Assembly (NCBI RefSeq): GCF_036245865.1
Contig: NZ_BTTW01000009.1
Coordinates: forward strand, 186,001 to 250,000
Source: Corallococcus caeni
GTDB lineage: Bacteria; Myxococcota; Myxococcia; Myxococcales; Myxococcaceae
Direction: 5' to 3'
DNA: 64,000 bases
Shown here: one piece after another, positions 9,252 to 17,522 of the stretch
Numbering within the stretch: the first letter of the stretch is position 1
Layout: every line of letters begins with the position of its first letter
Made by a program: the position numbers and the translations under genes
Notes under the pieces: model-generated
The model's input: the letters and a program-made list of their open reading frames with translations, nothing else
Told to the model about the DNA's origin: nothing
Database searches by the model: none

Positions 9252-10576
9252 ACCGCACCCCTGTCCTGTCCCGCCGGACGCTCCTGCGTGGCATGGGCGC
9301 GCTGATGGCGCTGCCCCTGCTGGACGTCATGCGCCCGCGCACGGCCCGCGCCGCCACGCCGGCCCCGCGCCGCTTCGTGGCCTTCTACACGCCCTGCGGC
9401 ATCCACATGCCCAAGTGGACGCCCGGCGGCGAGGGCGCGGACTACTCGCTGACGCCCACGCTCGCGTCGCTGGCGCCGGTGAAGGGCGACGTGCTGGTGC
9501 TGAGCGGGCTGGACAACCTGCCCGGCCGGCCTGACGGCGACGGTCACCACGCCGCCGCGACGGCCGCGTTCCTGTCCTGCGTGAAGGCGCGCAAGACGGA
9601 GGGCACCAACATCCGCACCGGCATCTCCATGGACCAGGTGCTGGCGAACGCGGTGGGCAAGGCCACGCGCTACCCGTCGCTGGAGCTGGGCATCGACCAG
9701 GGCCGGGGCATCGGCAACTGCGACTCCGGCTACGCGTGCCCGTACGCGAACAACATCGCGTGGGCGGGGCCGTCCACGCCCGTGCCCAAGGAGACGAAGC
9801 CCCGCGCGGCCTTCGAGCGGCTGTTCGCGGACTTCGACCCGAACGCCACGCAGGAGGAGCTGGCGAAGCGCAAGGCGTACGGCCTGAGCATCATCGACGC
9901 CGTGCGCGACGACGCGAAGGCGCTCCAGGGGAAGCTGGGTACCACCGACCGCAGCAAGCTGGACGAGTACTTCACCGGCGTGCGCGAGCTGGAGCTGCGC
10001 GTGAACGCGATGGACGGCGCCGGCCCCACGTGCGGCACCGCCGTGGAGCCCGCGGACAACGAGGACGTGCGCGAGAAGACGAAGGCGATGCTGGACCTCA
10101 TCGTGCTCGCGTTCCAGTGCGACCTGACCCGCACGTGCACCTTCATGCTGGGCAACGCGCGCAGCCAGCGCGTGTATTCGTTCCTGGGGCTGTCCGGTGA
10201 GCACCACGCGTACTCGCACCACCAGCGGGCCCAGGCCAACTACGACGCGCTGGCGAAGATCGACAAGTGGGAGGTGGAGCAGTACGCGTACCTCCTCCAG
10301 CGCATGAAGGGCGTGCAGGAGGAGGGCGGGACGCTGCTGGACCACAGCGCCGTGTACTTCTCCAGTGAGATCGCCGACGGCAACATGCACGAGCACAAGA
10401 ACCTGCCCATCCTGCTCGCGGGCCGCGCGGGGGGCGCCATCGCGCCGGGGCGGCACGTGCGCTACCCCGGCCAGCCGCTGGCGAACCTCTACATCGCGCT
10501 GCTCAACATGTTCGGCGTGCCCGCGACGACCTTCGGGGACGACGGCACGGGGCCCCTGTCCGGCCTCGGCGCGTAG
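9248..10576 (+). CDS. DUF1552 protein with Tat signal
   Basis: A 442-residue protein opening with a twin-arginine signal (SRRTLLRGMGALMALPLL, cleavage near residue 34 after TARA), so it is exported folded, often a sign of a bound cofactor or metal. The body carries DUF1552 family features: FVAFYTPCGIHMPKWTP near 43-60, the HH dipeptide in DGHHAAATAAFL, and SGEHHAYSHH near residue 320. DUF1552 proteins are almost always encoded beside DUF1592-type proteins, as here, where ATG 9248 overlaps the upstream stop by four bases. The fold recalls the alkaline phosphatase/sulfatase-like DUF1501 group, but no activity has been assigned; treat it as a conserved envelope protein of unknown function. Confidence 0.9.
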   Translation: MNRTPVLSRRTLLRGMGALMALPLLDVMRPRTARAATPAPRRFVAFYTPCGIHMPKWTPGGEGADYSLTPTLASLAPVKGDVLVLSGLDNLPGRPDGDGHHAAATAAFLSCVKARKTEGTNIRTGISMDQVLANAVGKATRYPSLELGIDQGRGIGNCDSGYACPYANNIAWAGPSTPVPKETKPRAAFERLFADFDPNATQEELAKRKAYGLSIIDAVRDDAKALQGKLGTTDRSKLDEYFTGVRELELRVNAMDGAGPTCGTAVEPADNEDVREKTKAMLDLIVLAFQCDLTRTCTFMLGNARSQRVYSFLGLSGEHHAYSHHQRAQANYDALAKIDKWEVEQYAYLLQRMKGVQEEGGTLLDHSAVYFSSEIADGNMHEHKNLPILLAGRAGGAIAPGRHVRYPGQPLANLYIALLNMFGVPATTFGDDGTGPLSGLGA

Positions 10577-10663
10577 GGCAGGAAGGCGCTCGGGCACCCC
10601 GGGGGCCGCCTGCTCCGCTCAGTGGAGCTGCGCTCGGGGCGCGCATGCGGAATGATTCCGCGC

Positions 10664-11317
10664 ATGGCTCTTCCTGTGTCCCGTCGCGGGCTCGCCGTGT
10701 TGCTGCTGGCCCCGCTGCTCGGCTGTGGCTCCACCGCGAGCGCGCAGCGCCCGGTGTCCTCTTCCACGAAGCAGGCCGCGGCCAACGCCGCCGCGCGCAA
10801 GGTCCCCTCTGCCACGCCCGCGCCGCCGGAGGGCACGCGCAAGCCGACGCCCTCCGCCGCGGAGCTGAAGCGCGACATGGTGGCCGCGCACAACGAGGCG
10901 CGAGCGAAGGCCTCACGGCCCACGCCGAAGCCGGCGCTGCCCGCGCTCACCTGGTCCGACGAGGCGGCGCGCAAGGCGGAGGCCTACGTGAAGGAGTGCC
11001 GCTTCGAGCACAACCCGGACCGGGGCACCTTCGGAGAGAACCTGGCCGCCGCGACGCCGGACACCTGGACCACCGCGCAGGTGGTGAAGGGCTGGGCGGA
11101 CGAGTCCGCCGACTACGACCACGCCAGCGGCAAGTGCAAGCCCGGGAAGATGTGCGGGCACTACACGCAGGTGGTGTGGCGCACCACGAAAGCGGTGGGC
11201 TGCGCGACGCGGCTGTGCACGAAGAACTCGCCCTTCGGCGGGAACGTGAAGACGTGGCAGCTCTGGGTGTGCAACTACGCGCCGCCGGGCAACTGGGTGG
11301 GCGAGAAGCCCTACTGA
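10664..11317 (+). CDS. CAP/SCP-domain lipoprotein (copy 1)
   Basis: A 217-residue lipoprotein with signal ending LLLAPLLGC (Cys about residue 20), a Ala/Ser/Pro linker to about residue 65, then one CAP (SCP/PR-1) domain: MVAAHNEARAKA, FEHNPDRGTFGEN, GHYTQVVWRTT and the closing VCNYAPPGNW. The His and Glu residues of the CAP cleft (FEHN, GEN, GHYTQ) are all present. CAP proteins are secreted and bind lipids or act in envelope/host contexts; no single enzyme activity is established in bacteria. ATG 10664 is chosen as it leads directly into the signal peptide; GTG 10622 and ATG 10652 are in frame upstream. A paralogue lies 2 kb downstream at 13353. Its end overlaps the convergent gene by 7 bases. 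Confidence 0.9.
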   Translation: MALPVSRRGLAVLLLAPLLGCGSTASAQRPVSSSTKQAAANAAARKVPSATPAPPEGTRKPTPSAAELKRDMVAAHNEARAKASRPTPKPALPALTWSDEAARKAEAYVKECRFEHNPDRGTFGENLAAATPDTWTTAQVVKGWADESADYDHASGKCKPGKMCGHYTQVVWRTTKAVGCATRLCTKNSPFGGNVKTWQLWVCNYAPPGNWVGEKPY

Positions 11318-12288
11318 GCCGCGAGCGTGACGACCTCGATGCCGTTCGCCGTGCCCACGGCGAAGCGGCGGTGCGCGGAGTCCAGCGCGAAGGGCGGCGG
11401 GGGCGGCAGGTGGTGGCGGATGCTGGCCAGCACCTTCCCCGTGTCCAGGTCCTCCCAGCGCTGCACCACGCGGCCGGTGGTGCGGGACACGAGCTTCGGG
11501 TGGCCGAAGAAGTCCACCACGTGCTCCGCGTCCACGACCATCAGCGGGCCCGCGGGCTCCTCCAGCTCCACCTCCGACAGCTGCTTGCGCTCCGTGAGCG
11601 AGTACGTGCCCAGGTAGAACCTGTCGCCGTCGCGAGACTCGTCCACGCGGACGAAGACGAGCGTGTCCTTCGCACCGAAGGCCACGGACGTGAGGAAGAT
11701 GCCGCCCTCCACGCCCTCCATCAGCGCGGCGCTGTCCAGCGACGCGGGCTCCTCCAGCGCGCGGGGCACGTCGAACACCGACGCCGCGTCCACCGGGTGC
11801 CAGATCCACCCCGCGCTCGCCAGGTAGCGCCCGTCCGGGCTGAACTGGAGCCTCGAGTGGAAGATATCCGCCGGGGTGTTGTCGCGCTTCGTGAGGCGCT
11901 CGCCCGTGGCGGCGTCCTCCAGCTCCACCACGCAGTACGACTCCGGGCAGTGCGCCAGCAGCGTGCGTCCGCTGGGCAGCGTGTGCAGGGCCACGGGGTA
12001 GTCGTGGACGTGCGCCTGGTAGAAGTCGCGCATCAGCTGCCGCACCACGCGCGTGCCTTCGAGCAGCAGCCCCGCCGTCCCCAGCGATTCGTACAGCACG
12101 CTGTAGCGGCCATCCGGGGACACCACCGCGCGGTCGAAGCGGTAGGCGTAGCGGATGTGCGGGTCGTCGGTGGTGCCGTCCAGACCGTAGCGCACCATGC
12201 CGCCCACCGGGTCCACCAGCGCGTCGCCGCTCCAGCACAGGGAGGACACGGCGCCCGGGGTCTTCAAGGTCTGTCTCTGGAAATCCAT
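11311..12288 (-). CDS. Cytoplasmic beta-propeller-like protein, unknown function
   Basis: A 325-residue protein without signal peptide. Repeated strand-turn patterns such as AVVSPDGRYSVLYE (about 55-68) and LQFSPDGRYLASAGW (about 148-162) are the SPDGRYLA turns of WD40/PD40-type propeller blades, and FAVGTANGIEVVTL closes the C-terminus. It may be a scaffold or sensor of protein partners; no catalytic motif is visible. The ATG at 12288 has only a weak ribosome site. It lies 49 bases downstream of the TPR gene on the same strand, so it may be the tail of the 13236-11311 operon, and its last 7 bases overlap the convergent CAP gene, leaving no room for a separate terminator. Confidence 0.72.
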   Translation of the reverse strand: MDFQRQTLKTPGAVSSLCWSGDALVDPVGGMVRYGLDGTTDDPHIRYAYRFDRAVVSPDGRYSVLYESLGTAGLLLEGTRVVRQLMRDFYQAHVHDYPVALHTLPSGRTLLAHCPESYCVVELEDAATGERLTKRDNTPADIFHSRLQFSPDGRYLASAGWIWHPVDAASVFDVPRALEEPASLDSAALMEGVEGGIFLTSVAFGAKDTLVFVRVDESRDGDRFYLGTYSLTERKQLSEVELEEPAGPLMVVDAEHVVDFFGHPKLVSRTTGRVVQRWEDLDTGKVLASIRHHLPPPPPFALDSAHRRFAVGTANGIEVVTLAAQ

Positions 12289-12337
12289 GGCGCCGGGGAC
12301 GGGGGTGCCCGGCGCGTCCTGACCGGAGGGGGAAACC

Positions 12338-13015
12338 TCAGGCCGGAATCATCGTCAGCAGCTGCTGGGCCTTCGTGCGCAGCTCCTTGTCATTGCCCTG
12401 GAGGACCTGCTCCGCGTGGTGGCGGGCCTTCGCCGGCTCCCCCAGGCGCAGCGCCAGCGCCAGGTTGAAGTGCGTGGTGGGGTCCGTCGGATGCGCCTCC
12501 AGCACCGGGGCCAGCACGCGTGCTGCGAGCGCCGGGCCCTCCTGGGGAACGTGCTCCAGGTAGTGCACCGCCAGGTCGTTGGGCGCGCCCGTGTCCGTGG
12601 GCGCTCGCGCGACGGCCTCTTCCAGCAGCGTGCGCACCCGGCCGTGCTGGCCCGCGACGTCCAGCGCCCGCGCGAGCTGCCGGCGGGCCTCCACCGACTC
12701 CGGGTCGCGCTGAAGCACCTCTTCGAAGAGGGGCAGGGCCTCCGCCAGCTTGCCAGCGAGCAGCGCGGCCATGGCGTGCAGGCCGATGAAGTTGGGGTTC
12801 TCCGGCTCCAGCTTCCGCAAGCGCAGCGCGGCGGCCAGGGCGTTCTGCGTGAGCCCCCCGAGCAGCGACAGGTTGAAGATCTCCTCCCAGAGGGCCGCGT
12901 CGTCCGGCGCCAGCGTCAGCGCGTCCCGCAGCTCCTGGAGCGCGAGCCCCAGGTCCCCCGTCTCCAGATACGCCCGCGAGCGTTCCCACTGCGCGCGGTA
13001 GGACTCCTTCGCCAT
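12338..13015 (-). CDS. Tetratricopeptide repeat protein
   Basis: A 225-residue protein made of about five TPR-like helical pairs from residue 5 on: AYLETGDLGLALQELRDAL, ALRLRKLEPENPNFIGLHAM, LLAGKLAEALPLFEEVLQRD, and further repeats with the A-x-x-x-Y/F-P signature. TPRs bind peptides or partner proteins. No signal or membrane segment, so cytoplasmic. ATG 13015 is preceded by GAGGG eight bases upstream, better than the TTG at 13027. It starts 8 bases after the stop of the 70-residue gene, so the two form one transcript. There is no direct sign of the partner. Confidence 0.82.
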   Translation of the reverse strand: MAKESYRAQWERSRAYLETGDLGLALQELRDALTLAPDDAALWEEIFNLSLLGGLTQNALAAALRLRKLEPENPNFIGLHAMAALLAGKLAEALPLFEEVLQRDPESVEARRQLARALDVAGQHGRVRTLLEEAVARAPTDTGAPNDLAVHYLEHVPQEGPALAARVLAPVLEAHPTDPTTHFNLALALRLGEPAKARHHAEQVLQGNDKELRTKAQQLLTMIPA

Positions 13016-13023
13016 CGTGACCC

Positions 13024-13236
13024 TCAACCCCGGAACATCTTGTGGAACAGCCGCATGAACATGCCCGACTTGGGCGCGGTCTCCGGGCGGCCGGAATGCT
13101 GTTGCTGCGCCTGGGACTGGAGGTCCAGCTTCTGCTTCAGCTTCTTGAGGTCCGGATCGATGGAGAAGGTGCTGAACTCATCGTTCCCTTCAAGGGCTGT
13201 CTGGATCTTCCGCGCGCGGGATTCGTCGTGGCTCAT
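13024..13236 (-). CDS. Small conserved-looking protein, unknown function
   Basis: A 70-residue protein starting at ATG 13236 with AGGAGA in front. It is highly charged, with helical character at 20-45 (FSIDPDLKKLKQKLDLQSQA) and an amphipathic basic C-terminus GMFMRLFHKMFRG that could lie on a membrane or mediate binding. No family is recognised. It heads an operon with the TPR gene only 8 bases downstream, a spacing that supports it as real and suggests a functional link. Its promoter region faces the second CAP gene across 116 bases. Confidence 0.65.
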   Translation of the reverse strand: MSHDESRARKIQTALEGNDEFSTFSIDPDLKKLKQKLDLQSQAQQQHSGRPETAPKSGMFMRLFHKMFRG

Positions 13237-13352
13237 GTCGCGTCTCCTGACCGGGTCCAGACCCTAGCACGGGGCACACCGGGCCCTCCTCATCCGGACA
13301 GCCCTCCTGTCCGCTTGCCCGCACACCCACCCGCGCGCGGATAATCCCTCCC

Positions 13353-13964
13353 ATGCGACGCCCTTCCCGCTTCCGTCCCCTCTCCGCCGTCGGTCTGCTC
13401 ACCCCGTTCCTCCTGCTCGCCTGCATCCCTGACGGGGACCCGGACGACTCGACCGCGGACGCGGGGCTGGATGGAGGCCTGCTGGCCGACGGCGGCACCG
13501 ACACCGACGCGGGGACCGTGGAGCTCTCGCAGTTCGCCCGCGACATGCTGGAGGCCCACAACGCGGCCCGCGCCGCCGCGAAGCCCACGCCGTCCCCCGC
13601 GCTGGAGCCGCTCACGTGGGACCCCGCCGTGGCGGAGGTCGCCCAGAAGTGGGCGGACAACTGCGTGTTCGAGCACAACCCGAACCGGGGCAACGCGGGA
13701 GAGAACATCGCCTGGTCCAGCCCGGGCTACTGGGACACGAAGGGCGTGGTGAAGGCCTGGGTGGACGAGGTGGCGGACTACGACTACGCGAAGAACACCT
13801 GCAAGACAGGCGCGCAATGCGGCCACTACACGCAGGTGGTGTGGCGCAACACCCGCCGCCTGGGCTGCGCCATGCAGCGCTGCACCAAGAGCGGCTCCAC
13901 GTCGGACTTCTACGTGTGCAACTACGCGCCGCCGGGCAACTACGTGGGCCAGCGTCCGTACTGA
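13353..13964 (+). CDS. CAP/SCP-domain lipoprotein (copy 2)
   Basis: A 203-residue lipoprotein: signal ending LTPFLLLAC (Cys about 25) followed by an Asp/Gly-rich linker (DSTADAGLDGG..., about 28-52) typical of surface myxobacterial lipoproteins. The single CAP domain has MLEAHNAARAAA, FEHNPNRGNAGEN, GHYTQVVWRNT and VCNYAPPGNY, with the conserved His/Glu cleft residues present. It is closely related to the copy at 10664 throughout the domain but differs completely in the linker, so the duplication is old or the linkers evolve fast. It is a single gene diverging from the small-protein/TPR operon and convergent with the dienelactone hydrolase gene. Confidence 0.9.
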   Translation: MRRPSRFRPLSAVGLLTPFLLLACIPDGDPDDSTADAGLDGGLLADGGTDTDAGTVELSQFARDMLEAHNAARAAAKPTPSPALEPLTWDPAVAEVAQKWADNCVFEHNPNRGNAGENIAWSSPGYWDTKGVVKAWVDEVADYDYAKNTCKTGAQCGHYTQVVWRNTRRLGCAMQRCTKSGSTSDFYVCNYAPPGNYVGQRPY

Positions 13965-13989
13965 AGGACGCTGACCCCACCGTGAGCCC

Positions 13990-14823
13990 TCAGCGCTTGA
14001 GCGTGCGCGCGAGGAACGCGGACGTCTCCGCCCAGGCGGACGCGGCGGCGCGCTCGTCGTAGCGGGCGCCGGACGGGTTGGCGAAGGCGTGGTCCGCGTC
14101 GTACTCCACGATGCGGCTGCGCACGCCGGCCTCCTCCAGCGCCTTCTCGAAGGCCTGCACCGTCTCCGGCGGGATGGACTTGTCCTTCGTGCCGAAGATG
14201 CCCAGCACCTGCGCCTTGATGGTGGACAGCTGCTGGGGGTCCGTCACGGGGTGGCCGTAGTAGATGACGGCCGCGCTCAGCTCCGGGATGGCCATGGCGG
14301 TGCGCAGCGACCAGCCACCACCGAAGCACCAGCCGATGCTGCCGGTGCGCGGGGCCTGGATGCGCGGGTCGCCCTTGAGGAACGCGTGCGCGGCCAGCAG
14401 CGTCTTCGTGGCCTGGTCGTCGTCCACCTGCTTCACCAGCGCGAGCGCCTCGTCGGGGTTGGTGCCCACCTTGCCGTGGTAGAGGTCCACCGCGAGCGCC
14501 GCGTAGCCCTCCGCCGCCAGCCGGTCCGTCCAGGCCTGCACGTGCTCGTTGAGGCCCCACCACTCGTGGATGACGATGATGGCGGGCAGGGGGCCCTTCG
14601 CGTTCGGGGGCAGGCTCAGGTAGGCCTTGGAGCCGTCGGACAGCTCCACCTGCTGGCCCTTGCGCTCGGGGGCGGCGTCCTTGCGCAGGGTGTGCATGGC
14701 CTTGAACTCCTCCTCGGAGACAGCGCCCGTGGCGGACGGCGTGCGCGACACCTCCGCCGGCTTGCCCGTCGCGCAGGCGCCCAGCATCAGCGCCGCCGCC
14801 AGCACCCACGTGAGCCTCTTCAT
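13990..14823 (-). CDS. Dienelactone hydrolase-family lipoprotein
   Basis: A 277-residue alpha/beta hydrolase of the dienelactone hydrolase family with the complete Cys-Asp-His triad: Cys166 in GWCFGGG, Asp214 in FGTKDKS and His245 in DADHAFANP, plus the IHEWWGLN oxyanion region near residue 90. Members hydrolyse lactones and other esters. Here the enzyme carries a signal peptide with lipobox (LAAALMLGAC, Cys about 17), so it is periplasmic or membrane-anchored, unlike the cytosolic chlorocatechol enzymes, and a role in aromatic degradation should not be assumed. ATG 14823 has GAGG eight bases upstream; ATG 14835 is in frame but less well placed. Confidence 0.9.
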   Translation of the reverse strand: MKRLTWVLAAALMLGACATGKPAEVSRTPSATGAVSEEEFKAMHTLRKDAAPERKGQQVELSDGSKAYLSLPPNAKGPLPAIIVIHEWWGLNEHVQAWTDRLAAEGYAALAVDLYHGKVGTNPDEALALVKQVDDDQATKTLLAAHAFLKGDPRIQAPRTGSIGWCFGGGWSLRTAMAIPELSAAVIYYGHPVTDPQQLSTIKAQVLGIFGTKDKSIPPETVQAFEKALEEAGVRSRIVEYDADHAFANPSGARYDERAAASAWAETSAFLARTLKR

Positions 14824-15012
14824 GTCCGGCCTCATCGTCGTCCGTGTCCTTTCCGGGCCCGCGCTTGCCGGCCCGCTCCGCGTGCGCTTCCGGGCGTAGC
14901 GCGGCGGAGGCGGAGGCGCCAGTGCGTTGAAGCTCTGGACGAAGCTCCGGAGGCCGGACGCGAAGAGGGCCGGCGCGAGGGAAGTCCCCCACGTCCGGCC
15001 CTCGTTCTCACC

Positions 15013-15030
15013 CCTCCCGCGAGCGGGAGG
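15013..15030. terminator. Short hairpin just after the FKBP gene
   Basis: A perfect stem CCTCCCG/CGGGAGG with loop CGAG lies 7 bases beyond the FKBP stop (minus strand). No T-run follows, so it is a GC-rich terminator candidate only. Confidence 0.4.
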
Positions 15031-15036
15031 CGGTGG

Positions 15037-15864
15037 CTACTTCGTCGCCGGGGGCGGCTTGGTGGCCGGGGGCGGCTTCGCGCCGGGGGCCGGGGGGGTG
15101 CCCATGCCGCCGGGCATGCCGGGCATTCCCGGAGGAGCCTCGGGGGCCTTCACGATCTCCAGCAGCTCCACGTCGAACACCAGGGCGGCGCCGCCGGGGA
15201 TGTTCGGGGGCGCGCCGCGGTCGCCGTAGGCGATGTCGGAGGGGCACACGAGCTGCGCCTTGCCGCCGACCTTCATCTTCTGGAGGCCCTCGGTCCAGCA
15301 CTTGATGACGCCCTGGAGCGGGAACTGCGTGGGCTCACCGCGCTTGTAGGAGGAGTCGAACTCCTTGCCGTCCGCGAGCGTGCCCTTGTAGTGCACCTTC
15401 ACGACGTCGGAGGCCTGGGGCTGGGGACCGGTGCCCGCCTGGGTCTCCTTGTAGATGAGGCCGGACTCGGTCTTCACCGCGCCGGGCTCCTTGGCCTTCT
15501 CCTCCAGGAACGCCTTGGCCTTCTCCTTCTCCGCGTTGGCCTTGCGCAGCGACCGCTCGCGCGCGAGGTCCTGGAGCTTGGGACCGTAGGTCTCCAGGTC
15601 CACGTCGGACTTCTGGCCCGTCACCTGCGCGGTGAGGCCGGCCTTCACGAACTCCAGCTCCTGCGGGGTCATGTCGAACACGCTGATGCTGCGGCCGATG
15701 GACAGGCCCAGCGCATACAGCGTCTTCTGCTCCTCGGTCTGCGGAGCGCCAGCGGCGCCCGCCGTCGTGGTGCCGGTGGCGGAGGTCTCGCCCGGCTTCG
15801 CACCCTGGCCCTGGCAGGCCGTCAGGCTCAGCATCGCCGCGATCAGGATCGTCTTCTTCATCAT
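15037..15864 (-). CDS. FKBP-type peptidyl-prolyl isomerase lipoprotein
   Basis: A 275-residue envelope foldase: lipobox at MLSLTAC (Cys about 17), an FKBP_N-type helical dimerisation region with many Lys/Glu (about 45-135), then an FKBP domain (GSGLIYKETQAGTG, VHYKGTLADGKEFDSSYKRG, QLVCPSDIAYGDRG, LVFDVELLEI). This is the FkpA/Mip layout; these proteins catalyse cis-trans isomerisation of prolines and act as periplasmic chaperones. A Pro/Ala/Lys repeat tail (PPPATKPPPATK) follows the domain, unlike classical FkpA. ATG 15864 or the adjacent in-frame ATG 15861 has AAGGAAAGG upstream. A Cys in IKCWTEGL replaces the usual residue in the hydrophobic pocket strand, which is common in this branch. 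Confidence 0.92.
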   Translation of the reverse strand: MMKKTILIAAMLSLTACQGQGAKPGETSATGTTTAGAAGAPQTEEQKTLYALGLSIGRSISVFDMTPQELEFVKAGLTAQVTGQKSDVDLETYGPKLQDLARERSLRKANAEKEKAKAFLEEKAKEPGAVKTESGLIYKETQAGTGPQPQASDVVKVHYKGTLADGKEFDSSYKRGEPTQFPLQGVIKCWTEGLQKMKVGGKAQLVCPSDIAYGDRGAPPNIPGGAALVFDVELLEIVKAPEAPPGMPGMPGGMGTPPAPGAKPPPATKPPPATK

Positions 15865-16051
15865 GATGTCGTCGCCTTTCCTTTGGCTCAGCGGCGGCCG
15901 ACCGCCCCCCGCTGCATGCCTGGGGCGCGGTGTACTACAGAAAGTGCCCGGCATCCTCTTGGGAACCGTGCTTTCCCCGGAAGGGGGTCCACGCAGGTAG
16001 GACAACCGGCCGCCGGCCCCCCAAACCGGCGGAAAGGCTCCGGATTCCCGG

Positions 16052-16315
16052 CTACCGGGAGGAGCGTCCGCCGAAGGCGGCCTGGGCGACCAGGAGCAGG
16101 ACGATGGCACCCAGGATGGCGCCGCCGAAGCCGGTGGGCTCCGGGTCGCGCCAGTTCGTCCCCCGCCAGACGGACGTGAGGAAGCCGCCCACGAAGGCCC
16201 CGGCGACGCCCAGGAGCGTGGTGCCGATGCACCCCAGGCGCTGGTTCCCCGGCAGCACGGCCCGGGCGATGAGCCCCGCGAAGAAGCCGAAGATGATCCA
16301 CCCCAACAGCCCCAT
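16052..16315 (-). CDS. GlsB/YeaQ/YmgE-family small membrane protein
   Basis: An 87-residue protein beginning MGLLGWIIFGFFAGLIAR at ATG 16315 with GGGAGG six bases upstream; a longer open frame upstream is not used. Three hydrophobic segments with Gly-rich packing (GCIGTTLLGVAGAFVGGFL and AILGAIVLLLVAQAAF) and the PG following the first helix are the signature of the transglycosylase-associated/GlsB family of stress-induced inner-membrane proteins. Molecular function is not known. About 190 bases separate it from the FKBP start on the same strand, so it is probably transcribed alone, divergently from the GNAT-like gene. Confidence 0.88.
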   Translation of the reverse strand: MGLLGWIIFGFFAGLIARAVLPGNQRLGCIGTTLLGVAGAFVGGFLTSVWRGTNWRDPEPTGFGGAILGAIVLLLVAQAAFGGRSSR

Positions 16316-16412
16316 GACGTCCTCCCGTGCGGCGAGTGAAGGCCCGCAATGTGGCGCACGGGAAGCGAGGGCGGAAGTCCACCCCCGTGTGGCATAGGCT
16401 GCCGCGCGACCC

Positions 16413-17519
16413 ATGAGCCCCCTCCGCCGTGCCACCCGGGATGACAACGCCGCGCTGCTGGACCTGTTCGGCGACGTGCCCATGACCGGGGACCTGGTGC
16501 TCAGCACGCAGCGCTCTCCCGACTACTTCGGCCTGTTTGCCATGCAGCGCGGCGAGGCGGAGGTCTGGACCCACGGGGACCCCTCCCGCCTGGACGGCAT
16601 GGGGGCCATCCACGTCCGCGACGGGTGGCTGGAGGGCCGGCCCTGCCGAGTGGGCTACCTGGGCGACCTTCGCACCCGCTTCTCCGCGCGCCGCGCCCGG
16701 GGTCTGGCCCGGTTCTATGGGCCCGTCCTGGAGGAGACCTCCCAGCGCCACGGCGTGGACGTCTTCCTCACCGCCGTCATGGCCTCCAACGCCGCCGCGC
16801 TCCAGGCGCTCGTGCGCCGCGCGGCCTCACGGGAAGCGCAGCCGCACTACCACCTGATGCGCGCGTTCTCCGCCGTCTCCGTCCAGTTCGTCCTGCGCCG
16901 CAAGCCGCGCCGCGGCCGCTACACCGTGCGCCGGGCCACCGCCGCGGACGTGCCCGCCATGGCCGCGCTGCTGGACGCGGACCACCGCTCGCGCCCCTTC
17001 GGCTACCGCTATGACACCGGGGAACTGGAGCACAGGCTCGCGCGCTGGCCGGGCTTGCGCGTGGAGGACTCGTTCCTCGCGTTCGACCCGGCGGGACAGC
17101 TGGTGGGCTGCACCTCCGCGTGGAACCCGGACGCCGTGAAGCGCTACCGCGTGCTCGCGTACCGGGGCGGCATGAAGTGGGTGCGCCGGGGCTTCAACGC
17201 GCTGGCCACCGTCACCGGCGCGCCCCGCCTGCCCGCGCCCGGCGGCGACTTCCGCTACTTCTACCTCTGCAACACCAGCATCCCCTCGGAGGACCCCGCC
17301 GTCCTGCGCGCGCTGCTGGACGCCGTCTACGCCGCGTTCCACGGCCAGGGCTTCCACTTCTTCACCGTGCAGCAGGACGCCGCAGACCCGCTGGCCTCCG
17401 CCTTCGACGGCTTCCTCCAGCGGCGGCTGGACTTCCACCTCTACGCCGTCACGCCCGCCTCGCGCCCCCCGAGGACCTTCCCCGGGGGACGCACCGGCTT
17501 TGAAATCTGCCTGCCCTGA
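16413..17519 (+). CDS. GNAT-like acetyltransferase, probably two-domain
   Basis: A 368-residue soluble protein. The N-terminus SPLRRATRDDNAALLDLF and a second similar opening, YTVRRATAADVPAMAALLD near residue 170, both look like the first strand-helix of GNAT domains, so two tandem folds are inferred. The central GYLGDLRTRFSARRARGLARFYG supplies a plausible acetyl-CoA pyrophosphate loop (R-x-x-G-L/A) in the first domain. Substrate is not predictable. ATG 16413 lies 97 bases from the divergent GlsB-like gene; its stop is 3 bases from the convergent MATE stop. Confidence 0.75.
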   Translation: MSPLRRATRDDNAALLDLFGDVPMTGDLVLSTQRSPDYFGLFAMQRGEAEVWTHGDPSRLDGMGAIHVRDGWLEGRPCRVGYLGDLRTRFSARRARGLARFYGPVLEETSQRHGVDVFLTAVMASNAAALQALVRRAASREAQPHYHLMRAFSAVSVQFVLRRKPRRGRYTVRRATAADVPAMAALLDADHRSRPFGYRYDTGELEHRLARWPGLRVEDSFLAFDPAGQLVGCTSAWNPDAVKRYRVLAYRGGMKWVRRGFNALATVTGAPRLPAPGGDFRYFYLCNTSIPSEDPAVLRALLDAVYAAFHGQGFHFFTVQQDAADPLASAFDGFLQRRLDFHLYAVTPASRPPRTFPGGRTGFEICLP

Positions 17520-17522
17520 CGC

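Noticed and set aside
10664..13964. Duplicated block flanking a mobile element
   Set aside because: Only the CAP domains are alike; the flanking DNA is not repeated and no transposase is present.
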